DNA from: Artocarpus heterophyllus
Lineage: Eukaryota > Streptophyta > Magnoliopsida > Rosales > Moraceae
Length of the DNA stretch: 64,000 nucleotides
Assembly (NCBI GenBank): GCA_025403435.1
Contig: CM046341.1
Span: 2,355,867-2,419,866, forward strand
Reading direction: 5' to 3'
The position numbers and the translations under genes are program-made. Within the stretch, counting starts at the first letter, position 1. Every line of letters starts with the position of its first letter. The notes below the pieces were generated by a model. The model did no database searches, was not told the origin of the DNA, and saw only the letters and a program-made list of their open reading frames with translations. Shown in pieces: positions 1 through 11,976 of the stretch.

Positions 1-876
1 AGAGAGAAAGAGAGGGAAGGAGGGACAGGGAAGGTTCTTGGAAGGCTGGTTTGGGTTCCGGAGTTTTTGTTAGATACGTGTTTCTTTTTTTGTTTTTCTT
101 TTCTCTTTGGACATCAAAAGGTGTGCTGGTTTTTACACAGTCGTCAAGTCTTAACCAGACGTCAGACGTCAGACGCCACAGTTGACGCGTATTTCCCTTT
201 TTTTGAAATTACTTTACCTATCCTTTCTCTCCCTTCTCACCAATTGTCAAAAAAAAAAATACAAATTACGTCTCACCTCAACGTTTCCGGTTTTTTCAAA
301 TAATTCACATCATCTTGATTTACATTTATTTTTTTTTCCAAATTTGTTTATAAGGCTGACAATATAATGACGTCATGCTAATTATAATTTTCTAAATCCT
401 AAGTAGAAAATGATTTTAAGGCAATCTATCCCCTAGTTTTCTAAAAAATTGGACAATAAACGTTGGAGTAAGGACATACATCAATAGTCCAACAAGCATT
501 TACTACATCAGTTCAATTGTTGTTTTAAAGGTTTGTAGATTTTAGAGATTGAAATAAATCTTTTAAACTAGAGTATAATTTTGTGAGATTAGCCCAAAAA
601 TTTTTTGGGTTTTTTTTTTCCCCCCTTGATATTTAAGTGCTTTTCCTTTCTTAAATCATTAACTCGAGAACAATGAGTAAGGATCTCTCCTTTGCTTTTC
701 TCTTTCATGTTGACGCAAACCAACCGAAGTAAATAAAAATTGTCATTTCTCAAGCTTTGTCTGAATACGGGATTTTTCTGCATGTGAACTAGACTTTTTC
801 TTCCTCTCTCTCTCTTTTCTTTTGGAAAAAAAAATTTGGTTGTTTGTTTTTATGAGAACTTTTTTTTGTTATTTAA

Positions 877-1031
877 AGGGTGTTTGATAAAGGTAATTTT
901 AACCATTAATTTAGTTATAAATAATGTAAAATTTTTATATATTATAGTAAAAAAAAAAATTATTACAGTATAAAATTTTTAATAAAAATAATTTTAATTA
1001 ATAGTTATACTCATTGTACCAAATACCCTAT
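877..1031. mobile_element. short AT-rich MITE-like element
   Basis: The ends form imperfect inverted repeats: AGGGTGTTTGATA at the left and TACCAAATACCCT at the right. The inside is AT-rich with recurring motifs such as TATAGTA, ATTACAGTATAAA and TAAAATTTTTA. The same vocabulary and similar ends recur at about 12340, 13303, 35758 and 59943, so this is one repeat family. No target duplication is clear, and I cannot assign a superfamily. Confidence 0.45.
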
Positions 1032-1304
1032 TAGTGTGCATGCCCTTCGCATTTTACTTAGGAAAAAAAAAAACTACGTAACGTTTAATTTGAACGAAAG
1101 ACCACATATCGTTTCACGGTAAAAGAGAGAAAATATGCCACTTAATCTGGGCGAAACGACAACCCATCCCATATCGTTTTCCATGAACCAAAAAGATGAC
1201 AACATAGAGCAACTTGCCGAATCACTTCTTGCGGGACAAAAGGCCAACCGAGATAGCGATTAACAGTCCTCTTTAATCTTTATTACATAGAAACGACGAC
1301 ATCG

Positions 1305-1367
<63 letters not shown>
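1305..1367. repeat. (AT)n microsatellite
   Basis: An almost uninterrupted AT dinucleotide run of about 60 bases, broken once near its left end. Confidence 0.95.
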
Positions 1368-1370
<3 letters not shown>

Positions 1371-4300
1371 GAGATGTTGCTCAAAGTTTTCGATGAAACG
1401 ACACATTTTTTTTTGTTTTCGCGATAAAAGCTCATCCAGTTACGACATGTATCTCAAGGATTTATTTTATTTTATTTTATTTTTAACGATGCCAGAATTT
1501 CTTCGGGGAACGAAATTACTTTTGTCGTCCAGTTGAAAGGCAAATATCCTTTTTCCTATCCAGATAAACGACATGTATTTTTTCTTTTTGGGAAAAAACA
1601 ACAATGGAAGAAAACGACATTTTTTCTTGTGTAGATTGTAAATTTGTAATAGCTTTTCGCTACCTAGAAAGTAGCAACAGTTTCTTTATTTATTTCAATG
1701 ATACTAGGAGTCATCACTTTGTAGTCTGTAATTTTTAATACCGATCGATGTGATATTGCAGTTGTTGTTTCTTAAAAATAAGTTAAAAAAATCACTTTAA
1801 ATCGCTAATTAAGATAAAATATTTACATATTGTCAACAAAAGGAAAAAAAAAAAGCTTTTAACATAATAATCACGTTAATTGTTACAAAAAAATTAGTAA
1901 AATAATTTGATACGTCAAGAAAAGTTTTTAGTAAAATTTCCTTCATGACATATTAGCCGTCTGTTGTATTTGCAAAACGTGTCGTGGATGAAGATCTAAC
2001 AATCAAAAGAAAAAAGAAGCAAAAAAAAAAAAAAAAAAAGGATCAAGATCTGCATCCTTTCCGATTTATGCATCCTTTTTTCAGTGATTAGACCGTTGTT
2101 TCCCTTTGCCTTTGTGGCTGGTCTGTCACGGGCCTAGCTTCACATGGCTGTTTGAGATTTGGACTCTACAGGATCTCTGGGCCTCTTTCTGTTTCTGGTA
2201 TGGGCAGCTGCACAGTACTTAAGTTAGGTACTATTCTAAATATGTGCATTGTAGCTTTATGGGTTGATTGACGTTTCTGTTTGAATCAACCAACAAATAA
2301 TATAAAATTTTTAATAATTATAATAAAAAAATAAAAAATTATTACAATTTTAAATCACTATTCTCAGTTCTAACCATTATCCCAAGTCAATCGTACTACT
2401 TGTAAAGCTAAAACAACTCATATTGTAAACATAAAATATATAAAACAAGGGAGTGCTTCATGGTATGAAGCACTAATAATGATAAACAGAAAAGTAGGTC
2501 ATAAGAGGAGGGGGTTCGGGGTAAGTTATTAGCCCCAACCCCCCTCTCTCGACCCAACTCAACACTCTCTCGACCCAACTCAACACAACCCAATGTTTTA
2601 TTACTGCAAAAAAGAAGAGCAAATGCTCTTTTGTGTTAAGTTGTTAATAATTACTGAGGTAATATGACAGCAATATAAAAAAAAATAATCAAAATCAATA
2701 CTATTTATAAAATACTTCTTTTATCAGTGTAATTAAAAAATAAAAAATCTAACCCTTTCTTTCTATCATTTTTGTTTTGCTTGTCTTCCAAACTGTGTTT
2801 AACTTCAAAAAAGAAAAGTTTCCCATAATGATACCGAAAACATTTACTAAAATTTGGATACCAAGATCTAGAAACAGAAATGTCAATAACTGATTGATGT
2901 AAAACAAAAAATATATATATATATATTTATTTTTACTTGAAAAGCTCAACAGTTGAACCTACTTACGTTGAACAAAGATAGATATTCCACAACTCACTTT
3001 TGACCAACAGTATGTATACGAGTCGCTGATGAAAGAGCCTAAAATTGGTGTTTAATAATTCACTTGTTGAGTCAACACGACATATAATATAAGCTAAATT
3101 AGCAGACAGATCACAAGAAAAGTCTCCATATTAATATTCACCCACCACGCCATTTCATTCAAAGCTCACGTGAAATTTGACCAGAAGGCTAAATATTATC
3201 CTATTCTTACACTATACATGAGTCCTTTTTTTTCCCCTCTCTATCTCTCTCTCTCTCCTTGTTGTATTCAAAACCCCATGATAAAACTAATGTTTTCATA
3301 ACAAGCGTGGGCATTTTTTCCTTTCTACACATGTTTCATTATTTTCTTGAGCTCTTGGTGATTCATTTTTCCTTGTGAATTACCCGTGATGATCTAATAC
3401 CAGCTAGAATTATCAAAAAGCATCCAACACAAGTAAATGCTCAAGGATCAAGACATTGCACTATTTGGTGGCAGCCGCCAATCCTTACCTGTCTCTGTCC
3501 CCAATTACAATGATATTTAGACACCAAAAAACTCCTCTTTTTTTTCTTTAAACAAATTTCCCAACTGCAGCAAAAAAGTAACCTTTTATAGATATTTTTA
3601 TTTTAGATGCTAGTTGTGTTAAAAAAAAAAAGGAAAGAAACTCAAAAATTTTACATTAGGAATAAAATCTGGCAAGTAAGGTTCATATCGAAAAAAGACA
3701 TTAATTTTTAATTTATGGGAAGATAAAAGTTGCCAATCTAGCTTTGATGTTAATTGGGACTTACAGGTTGTACCAATTCCTTAGTCGTCCAAAATGTTAT
3801 AAGAAAAGTTCATTATTTCTTTAGATACTCTACCAAGTGGCTGCTGACCCTAAAATAAATGGTCATCACCATACGCACTCAACGATATTGGCAAGTTATT
3901 TGATGAAAGATTTATAGGATACGCAAAAATATACTACTCTAAAATACATTCTTACTCATAGTGTATGTTTATAAATATTAAATATGATCAAATCAAATCA
4001 AAATAAAAATGTATGCGAACTGACAGCTTCTGATGATATGACGGTCCAAATAGAATTCTACCTACATTTCATTATTAAAAAAAAAAAAAAAAAGCACCGT
4101 GAGACCTCGGGACCAATGACTTGTTTCTGTTCCTCCTCACACATTTCAAAAGTTTTAGTAGCTTACACCAATTGGACAATTACAAACTCATAGGTACCAA
4201 AAGACAAAAATCATGTTCCATGTTATAAATTCCGGTGGCTCGGGTAGTTAAAATGAGTTTGGGCCTGCAGGCCGGGGAAATGCCAAGGTTCAAAAAAAAA

Positions 4301-5357
4301 AAAAAAACATTATGTCAAATGTTACTTGGGATCGAGGCAAACTAACATAGTGTAACGTCATAATTAACTTCACTACTCCATGAATGGGATTCGGTGTTGA
4401 TTTTGACTCTTTCGCAAGCTTTCGGTGATCAATAAAAGCTTCCTGCAAATTTTGGTGAACCCGAAAGATCAAGGTCAAGGTCATCGTGTAACGCCTCGAA
4501 ATTAATTTAATGATTAATGTAATATAAAATGATGAATTAGTATGCCATAATTAATATTTCGACATTAATTTGATCATTTGGTTAAATTTTAAATTTTAGG
4601 TTGCTTTGTTAATTTTATAAAATCAAATTATTTCTTATTGTTTTAGAATGATGTTTTGAGTTTTAAGACACAACAAATTGCAAAATGTTAAAAATATTCC
4701 GTTTTACAAAACCGTGGGTGGCACATGGTTTTCGCACAGTAAAACCGCCCACCGTTTCTCTCTATTTATTCTCTCTCTTCTTCCTCTCTCTTCACTCTCA
4801 GCTCTCACTCTCTCTCTCCTCTCTCCCGTGAGTTTCCCTCACTCTCTTCCTCTCGGTTTCTCTCTTTCCCTCTCAAATTTCTTTGAGATTTTTGAATCAA
4901 ATTCGAATCCAAGTTTCGGGTTAGCAAGGAGGAAGCTCGAGAAAGTGATTTGGCTACCAAGAACGTGGATTGAAGCTTCGATTCAAGGTTAGTTTTGAAA
5001 TTTCTAAACGTTTTCAAAATTTTCAATTTTCGTGCATTTTGAAATCCAAGTTTGTTTGAGCTTAGAAAATCCTTGCTTTGAGTTAAAGGAACTTAGAACA
5101 CCTAGAATTCAAGCTTAGATTGAAGAAAAATGGATTAGATTTAGGATTTTTTATTTTTCCTCATTTTTCCCCATTTTCGGATTTTTGAGATTTTTGTGTT
5201 TAAATCTTGTCTAAATGAGTTCAAAAGTATTCTAGTATGTTTTCCTATCATCTATGAATGTTTTCCATGCCTGAGATTTGAGAAAAACAGGTTAAAATCA
5301 AGATTTGGATTTTGGGAGATTGAAAACCCGTGGCTGGAATTTCTGGATTTTTCCAGT

Positions 5358-5505
5358 TCGGCAGGCCGGATTCAAAGGATCGGCAGGCCGGACTCATCCA
5401 TTCGGTAGGCCGAACCTGGAGAATGTCTGGCCGACCGGACCTGATTTCCGGCAGGCCGAACTGCACAGTTCGGCCGACCGAAGCAGGGCGTCCGGCAGGC
5501 CGACA
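5358..5505. repeat. GC-rich repeat island inside the LTR-like element
   Basis: A patch with repeated, partly self-complementary CGGCAGGCCG / GGCCGACCG words in otherwise AT-rich DNA. Overlapping open frames on both strands come from this composition and do not resemble a protein family. It is the likely hairpin-forming and CpG-rich part of the element. Confidence 0.6.
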
Positions 5506-6359
5506 GAGCATGGGGAATTTTGTGATTTTTTACCCGTTTTCACTGTTTTGAACCCCGATTGAAATTTCAACCTTATAAAATGATTTTTAAATGTACAAAT
5601 GGTACACTAGGACATCATGAAATGGTTTAGTAACATAGAATGTCTCGAACTAGATATTGATCGACTTAGTGTGTATCTAGGATCGTTCGTGATTTCACGG
5701 AGCTAATGTAGAGCGAACCGGGATTACGGTGTGGGGTACAGGCACGAGTATCGAGGTAGGACTTCTACCCTATCTTTGGTAACCCAATTTCAAAATGATT
5801 TGGCTTTGAAAATGGTTTCTCTAAAAATGTTTTCAATGATTGATTGAAAAGAATAAGATTTTATCGGTTATTTTTATAAACCATGAATTGAAGTGAACTT
5901 CATAACGAACTTCATAATGAATGTTAATGAGAATATCTGGTAAATGGATTTTGTATTATAATAGAAATGAATATAAGGGCATGATGCCATATCAGAGATC
6001 GGGTCATGTAGCGATCAACCTTGGGGGCAGGTCCTGAAACCCAGCTAGACCACTACGGTGGTGATATTCATATGGTTTGCCTAGAAAAAATAAATTGATA
6101 ATATTTCTGGTCGACCAATAAATTGTTTTGGGTAAGAATGGTTCTATTTAAATTTATGTATTCAAGTATCCCCTTAAATGATTTCTTGTTTAAGGATATT
6201 TCTTTTAAATCACCATTTCTTAAAATATAGTCCTACTGAGCCTTTCGCTCACGTTTTATTTGTTTTAAACTTTCCCCCTCTAGGTGGATTTCCATTTAGG
6301 TTCAGAGAAGATTCAACGGACAGAACTCAGGAGCAGTAGAAGGACTAGTAGGTTATTTG

Positions 6360-7196
6360 TAGGGCTGTACAAAAACAGCCCCGCACCCGCCAACCGCCTG
6401 CGTCTGCGCTCGCCCATCTCAAAAAAAACGGGTTTACGTTTGCAACCCACTGGTGGGTGGGTTCAACCCGCCCACCAATATATTCGGTGGGCGGGTTTGG
6501 TTTTAAGTTTTTGAGGGCGGGTTCAACCCGCACCCGTCCGCCTATATATATTTTTAAAAAAACTTATCATTTATTTGATTTTGTTCTTATTTTAGAGATG
6601 ATTGAACAATCCAACACTTCAAGCATGGGCTCGACTGCCTCTTGACATATTAGAAACTGAAAATTCTCCTATTTTTTGTGAAGTGATCAAAATTCAAATC
6701 AAGTAAGTTAGTAGAAAAAGCCCTAAAGAAAAAGAACACTTGACTTTGTTCATCATTTCATTTATAGCATTCTATTATTTTTGAACCCAGTGAATAGGCT
6801 TTAATCTTTATGGACTCTTGACTTTGTTCATCACTTTATATGTAGTCGATGTTTCTTGTTACAGTGAATGATTATGTTTCTTAATTTATACTTTTGAATA
6901 TGGTTACTGTCTTTAAGCATCAAACTTGTTGGGAATGCTTTATGTATTATCATCTTATATTTTCTACAAATTTTCTTCACTTTCTAAAAAAAAGGTTCAA
7001 AAAATTACATTGGACAATAGCATATGTCTAAATTGCCTCAACCCGCCCGCACCCACCCGCAACCACCCAAAACCAAACCAAAACCGCCCGCCATGCGATG
7101 GGCGGTTTGCAGGTTGGTTAATTGCCAACCCCCTATCCAAAAAAATGACATCGCACCCGCCCAAAAACCATCAAAATCGCCCGCCGTTCACCCCTA
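6360..7196. mobile_element. non-autonomous hAT-type MITE nested in LTR-like element
   Basis: Starts TAGGGCTGTACAAAAAC and ends GTTCACCCCTA, short imperfect inverted ends of hAT style. It is flanked by an exact 8-bp direct repeat, GTTATTTG (6352-6359 and 7197-7204), the duplication length of the hAT superfamily. Both sub-terminal regions are rich in CCCGCC/GGCGGG words; the middle is AT-rich with no transposase. It inserted after the surrounding LTR-like element. Confidence 0.85.
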
Positions 7197-7505
7197 GTTA
7201 TTTGTATTAGTTGAACAATTCATGTAATGCTTTAACTCTATTTGTAATTGGACTGTGGTTGTATTATTATATTGTCAGTAATATGTGTGTGCACAAATTA
7301 TGGGTCAGTGGGACCCATTCTTGTGGTTCTTTATTTTATTATTTTATTATTTGCTTAATGTTATGAATTCTTTTATACAATGTTGTTTTAAAACTTTCAC
7401 ATTTCTATATTTAATTCAACCCCTAAATCCTTGATTTTAATTAAATTCTCCTTTAATTAATTTAAATAATCCACCACGTCACCTCTCATACTTCGAGGTG
7501 TGACA

Positions 7506-8035
7506 CATAGTCACATAGCTGGCTTTGTAAATGATGGACATTATCCCGTTATGAGTGCGTTTAACAATCTTATTTCAATTATATAATTAAAAATGCTATA
7601 GTATAAAGCAAAAGTACGCTACAATGTAAAGCTCTTACGTATTATAGTAAAGTCATTTGAACGTTTAGTTATAATTACATTGTCAAACATATTCTACCAT
7701 TGATGTCAAAGTTACTAATGTCCTAAAATATGGTTAGTTTAAAAGTTATATAAAATGTCTTAATAGGAGTAAGACATCCCTTGGTAAACACACTACATGA
7801 GTTCTACATGGTATTGTTTTTGCAAGCGAAGGACAAATTTTAATATTTTGTTTTAATTGAAAGAACAATAGTTAGAGAAGATGAGATCGGGGTGAATTAG
7901 AGACATATTACTTTAAGAGAATTGGCATATGAATATATGAATATCATTTTTGTGGAACATGTAAGTTTAATTTATACCTATAGAGAGCGCGAATAAATAA
8001 TTAGACAATATAATTTACACACGAGAGATTAGTCA
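7506..8035. other. spacer between two LTR-like elements
   Basis: About 530 bp of AT-rich DNA with no exon-like sequence. It includes TATAGTATAAAG-type words of the short MITE family near 7590-7700. Confidence 0.5.
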
Positions 8036-10420
8036 TGTAACACCCCTATATGGGGGTTAACAGTTTTTAATGAATTGAAATAAAAATAAAAAATAAAAGT
8101 AAAACCTTAAAAATAAAGTTGCTCGGGGCTTAAATGAAAACTCTCAAATCAAAAATAAAAATATAAACGACAATTAAACTACAGTTTAATGTAGCACCTT
8201 AAATTTAATAATATAAACTGTCGTCATCATCATTTTAACCCTCAACGCATTTTAATACAGTCACAGAAAGTAACAATTGATGCTTACATTATCATGAAGA
8301 ACATTCTTAACAATTGAAGCAGTCCCAATATAATATAGCTACATAGCTTCCTCAACTATTTTTCTCGTAGTCACCTCACACTTAGTGAGTCCTGAAAAGA
8401 TAAAAATATAAGGGAATGAGCGACAATATGCTTAGTAGAGAAAACCATTACTCACCTTTAGGTTTTTATTATTACCACATTAAAACCTGCATGATTAGTT
8501 AATACTCATCATTATCCAAATTATGAGATTTGTTATAATCATATTCTGTGGATACCGTAATTAATCATTACCGAGTTTCATACATATACATATATACAAA
8601 TCTTGTAGTTCATCATTATTCCTAGGTACCCACGTTCAATAGAGTATCACTCACCTCATCGAAACCTAAATGAGCGCGCTTGATCACCCTCTAAACATTC
8701 TAAGGGTGTTCCGGTGAGGGGACATCAAGCCCCGAGTCCTCACCAAGTCAATTCCTGTACAGTGTATTTTGGGACTTTCAACCCAAAGAAGCGTTATCAC
8801 CTTCCCCCTATTTTACCTTTTAGGGTATTCGTGCCCAAGGACGTAACCGCCGCCCTCTTCATATCTCACCATTTTTTTATATTCAATCATTATTTATAGA
8901 GTTAGTTTTCTTAACCATGCTTCTTCATTTATAACATGTATCAATTCATTATGTTCCAATCAATTTTAATTTCATAAAAACCTCACAAAAGATGAGTAAT
9001 AGAATCCCTACCTTTCAAGCTTATCATCAATCTTTTAATTCCGAAATCAATTAACGTTAGCTCCACACTCCCTTGATCCTAAGGTGTGCATAAGGACAAT
9101 TAAAACTAAAGCACAACATACAACTGCATTCATAAATAAATCATGTGTAAATCTATCTTATTAGTATGCCATTACAGCTTTTATGTAAATCTCTTTTAAA
9201 TACCACAGTAAACAATTTTTATCTTAACACAATATAAAATGTAAACAAGTAATCTATATGTTTTAGTCCCTAATAAGATTTATCAATCACTTAGGATAAT
9301 ATTGGAAAGGTTGTAAGACATTAAGGAATTAGGTAGTAAGCAAATATGGGTTCTTGGTTTAGGTTAGCAGCTGGTATACCATGACAAACTGGCAGGTTTA
9401 CTAGTTTCCAATCCAAAAATTGAAAAATTCATAGAAAATAAAATACAACTCTGATTTAGGCTTATGATGACTCGTTAGAAAGTTTAGGATGTATACTTTT
9501 TAAATATGCAAACAAATTTATAAAATTCATTTTAATTTAATCCCAAAATTTCAAGAAATAGCCACTGCCCAAAGAGGTACTACAAAGTTTATAGAATGTC
9601 AAGTTTTTCTTCAACCCAAAACATATCATCGTTGTTCAAAATCTCAAAACCATTCTAAATATACAACATGCATTATATAATCACAATAAACATATTCTCA
9701 TGAGTTTTATACCAAAATTATCATCAAACCATATCTCTAGCTTTCTTGCAAATAAGGGTGAAAATATGCTTATATCAAACTTTCTCATTTAAAACCATGA
9801 AATCTAATTTGTGCAGCAAAATAAATGAGCAAATTCAAAGTAAAGATAATAGATAAAACTAGATTAATTTTCTAAAATCTTACCTTAAAATCTCATTGAA
9901 AACTTTAAGTCATCAATTCAAGGGATTAAAGCTCAAATTCAACTTTAGCATGGAGACTTTTGAATGACATGGAGTTGGGTTTCTCAAGCTTAGAGAGCAG
10001 AAGAAAGAAGAAGATGATGAAGAAGACGAGAATGAGAAGAAGACATTTTAAGGAGGAAGGAAGAGATTAAGTGTTGCACGGAGAAAAGAAAATGAATGCA
10101 ATGGTTTTCTTTATTGGAGGACCCGATTGAAGAAGGAAAATATTGGGAAGTGGGAGGCAAGTAGGTGAAGCATTAAGTGCATTATGTCTCCTTCGGAGAC
10201 TTTAGTTCATATAATGCCAAATAGTATTTTAGTAATTAATTTGATGTTCCAAGAGCGTTTCGGTAAATTTACTAAATAGATATAGAAAAATTTTAAAAAA
10301 TTTTGAAATAAGTATAAATAAATAGGATGAAATAGATTTTAGATGAAATAAATTTTAGTTAGCACACTAATAATTAATTTAATTACCATATTACCTGTTA
10401 AGAAAAAAATGGGTGTCACA
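8036..10420 (-). mobile_element. solo-LTR-like element, antisense copy
   Basis: Starts TGTAACACCCC and ends GGGTGTCACA, inverted ends of about 10 bp in the same style as 4487-7505. The flanks AGTCA and AGTCT are a probable 5-bp target duplication with one mismatch. It is 2385 bp long and aligns over most of its length with 60363-62721. The CT-rich leader-like block and putative LTR intron read on the minus strand, hence the orientation. A 61-codon open frame at 8714-8899 is shared with the other copy but looks like chance within the repeat. I found no retroviral protein. Confidence 0.65.
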
Positions 10421-11352
10421 AGTCTAGTATCGAAATTTTGGACATTTAGTGGGCCTTGTGTGTTCATTTTTTACACATGTTTGTGCAATCAACTAATAAA
10501 AATAAGAGAAAATTATGTGCTATGCTACACTTTTAAAAGTGTTTATTAATATTATATTTTAAAAATTTTATATAATACTATCATTCATATTATATATTAA
10601 ATTATGTTATAGATAAACTTATGTTATATTTATAAAAAATAAAGCTTCAAAAATGGCATCTATGAAAACTTCCATAAAAATAATACAATAAAAGTGATTA
10701 CAGATTAGACTTTCAAAATGAACCATTTTTCCGTAAGAACTGAAAAAAAAAAAAAACCCATTTATATTTCAATCATCACATTTGTATAAAATAATTTTAA
10801 TTACATCTAAAAGTTTTAAAACATCGTAGTACACTTGGGAGGCTTCTATCCAAAAAGCCCTTCTACCATAACCTTACATGTATTGTAAACCTTCTTACCA
10901 CAATAATTACTCCCAAGTCCCCAAAGATTTTTTTTTTCTTCTTTCACTTATTATATTCATCAACATCAATGTCTTCATGACTTCATGCATGTGGTATGAT
11001 GCGTGAATGTTGGCCAAAACAGTCTAGCAAATAATAAATGCAAAACGCGGTGAAATAGGAGGGAGTATACCACATTGGAAGTCTCAAAATATTAATAAAA
11101 AAGTAAGTCTTCACTAGGGTTTGCCAATTGCCAATTGCCAATTGCCAACGGCCACTCCCACCTTGAGCCCCCAACGCTCATCTCTCTCTCTCTCTTCCTT
11201 TCTTTCTCCCTCTCTCTCCTCCTCAAAACAAAACCAAAATAACTCATTCTTACCCAACAAGTAAAAAGTCTTCCTTTATAGTCCTACAAAAGGGGAAAAA
11301 AAGAAACGAAAACAGAGTGGTTTTCTCTTCAAGTTCTTGGAAACTCTCAACC
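10421..11352 (+). promoter_or_regulatory. upstream region and 5' leader of the 11353 gene
   Basis: Holds AT-rich MITE-like DNA to about 10900, then a unique-looking stretch. TTGCCAA is repeated in tandem at 11118-11147, and a CT-rich block spans 11179-11222, typical of plant 5' leaders. The leader runs to the ATG at 11353, which is preceded by AACC. No convincing TATA box was found. Confidence 0.4.
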
Positions 11353-11976
11353 ATGTCAAACAAGTCCCCAATATTTCCAATGCCTCAACCTCAACACTTC
11401 AGCGACTATGGCTTCGACCCTCAAATCGATTATTTTCAGGTTCCTTTTCTTCTCGTTCTTCTTCTAAAAAAGTTGTCGTTTTTCCTCATAAAGATCTCTT
11501 CTTTTTTCAAGGTCTTGGCAGAAGCGAGGAAGCACAAAAGAGAAACGGCAAGATCCATAGACTCCATACACTTCAAGCTCCAAAAACCCATCTCAAAAGA
11601 CGATTCAAAGAAATCCCAGAAAGGAAAAAAGAAGAGGTGGTGGAGAAGTGCCCTTTTCTTCTTCAAATGGAAATGGACTCATCACCATGATCATCATGAT
11701 CACCATGATCACCATGGTTATGAAGATGTTCATCAAACGAGAGCCAGGGCCTTTAGGGCTTCAATGTCGGGCCCAGTTTACATAACGGAGAGCAGAAGTG
11801 GGTCCACCACTCCATGCCGGAGCACCAGCCGGCCGTCGTCGGGACCACTTGCCGGAACTTTGTCGCCGGCGAACAAGGATGAGCTGGACATACCTTATCT
11901 CAGCCTTCGGCAGCTTAATATGGAGAACCAACAGAGACTCTCTACCTCTGCTATGCCCATTTACTTGGTCACTTAG
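11353..11976 (+). CDS. uncharacterised plant protein of the YGF(D/N)PQIDYFQ family
   Basis: Two exons, 11353-11439 and 11512-11976, joined across a 72-bp GT-AG intron, give 183 residues. The start is the first true ATG in frame; the open frame extends upstream only through a GTG. Residues 19-29 carry the conserved YGFDPQIDYFQ block, followed by VLAEARKHKRE in exon 2, then a Lys/Arg/Trp-rich basic segment (about 57-80) that could be a nuclear signal. A His/Asp tract follows at about 81-94. The Ser/Thr/Pro-rich C-terminal half ends in PIYLVT. I recall relatives annotated 'nucleolar GTP-binding protein' in plant databases, but no GTPase motif is visible here, so I assign no function. Confidence 0.8.
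   Translation: MSNKSPIFPMPQPQHFSDYGFDPQIDYFQVPFLLVLLLKKLSFFLIKISSFFKVLAEARKHKRETARSIDSIHFKLQKPISKDDSKKSQKGKKKRWWRSALFFFKWKWTHHHDHHDHHDHHGYEDVHQTRARAFRASMSGPVYITESRSGSTTPCRSTSRPSSGPLAGTLSPANKDELDIPYLSLRQLNMENQQRLSTSAMPIYLVT
11440..11511 (+). other. 72-bp intron that is open in frame
   Basis: Donor CAG|GTTCC and acceptor TTCAAG|GTC bracket 72 bases, a multiple of three with no in-frame stop. Retention would add 24 mostly hydrophobic residues between YFQ and VLAEARK. The split falls in the middle of the conserved family block, which supports removal as the main form. Confidence 0.8.

Larger units (their letters stand above)
1..4486. other. gene-free AT-rich region
   Basis: I see no coding exon on either strand. 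The first 60 bases are GA-rich, which would read as a CT-rich plant 5' leader on the minus strand, and 150-180 holds repeated GACGTC-like ACGT cores, so a minus-strand gene could begin just left of the window; this is a guess. The rest holds homopolymer runs, an (AT)n tract, a MITE-like element near 877-1031 and a 22-bp direct repeat (two copies of a CTCTCTCGACCCAACTCAAC unit) at about 2543-2588. Confidence 0.5.
4487..7505 (+). mobile_element. solo-LTR-like element, with nested MITE
   Basis: Begins TGTAACGCCTCGAA and ends TTCGAGGTGTGACA, so the ends are TG...CA and form a near-perfect 14-bp inverted repeat. The flanks are CATCG (left) and CATAG (right), a probable 5-bp target duplication with one mismatch. 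Removing the 837-bp nested hAT MITE and its duplication leaves about 2.2 kb. Inside is a CT-rich tract (4755-4870), a possible splice donor near 4988 and a possible acceptor near 6281. No polyprotein or primer-binding site is adjacent. Long LTRs of Ty3-gypsy Tekay/Del-type elements have this appearance; solo LTR is my inference. A non-autonomous element with 5-bp duplication is the alternative. Confidence 0.65.

Noticed and set aside
4235..4310. tRNA- or SINE-like stretch (TGGCTCGGGTAGTT ... AAGGTTC followed by an A run)
   Set aside because: It resembles an A box, and the GGTTC is only a partial B box before poly(A). No full cloverleaf or second copy was found, so it is too weak to call.
5196..5562. 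Overlapping open frames on both strands rich in GRP/RPT residues
   Set aside because: They come from the CGGCAGGCCG repeat words in the LTR-like element, not from a gene.
8714..8899. 61-codon open frame, nearly identical to one at 61041-61226
   Set aside because: Both lie at the same position inside paired LTR-like elements, so their similarity follows from repeat ancestry. The translation matches no family I know and runs opposite to the inferred LTR direction.
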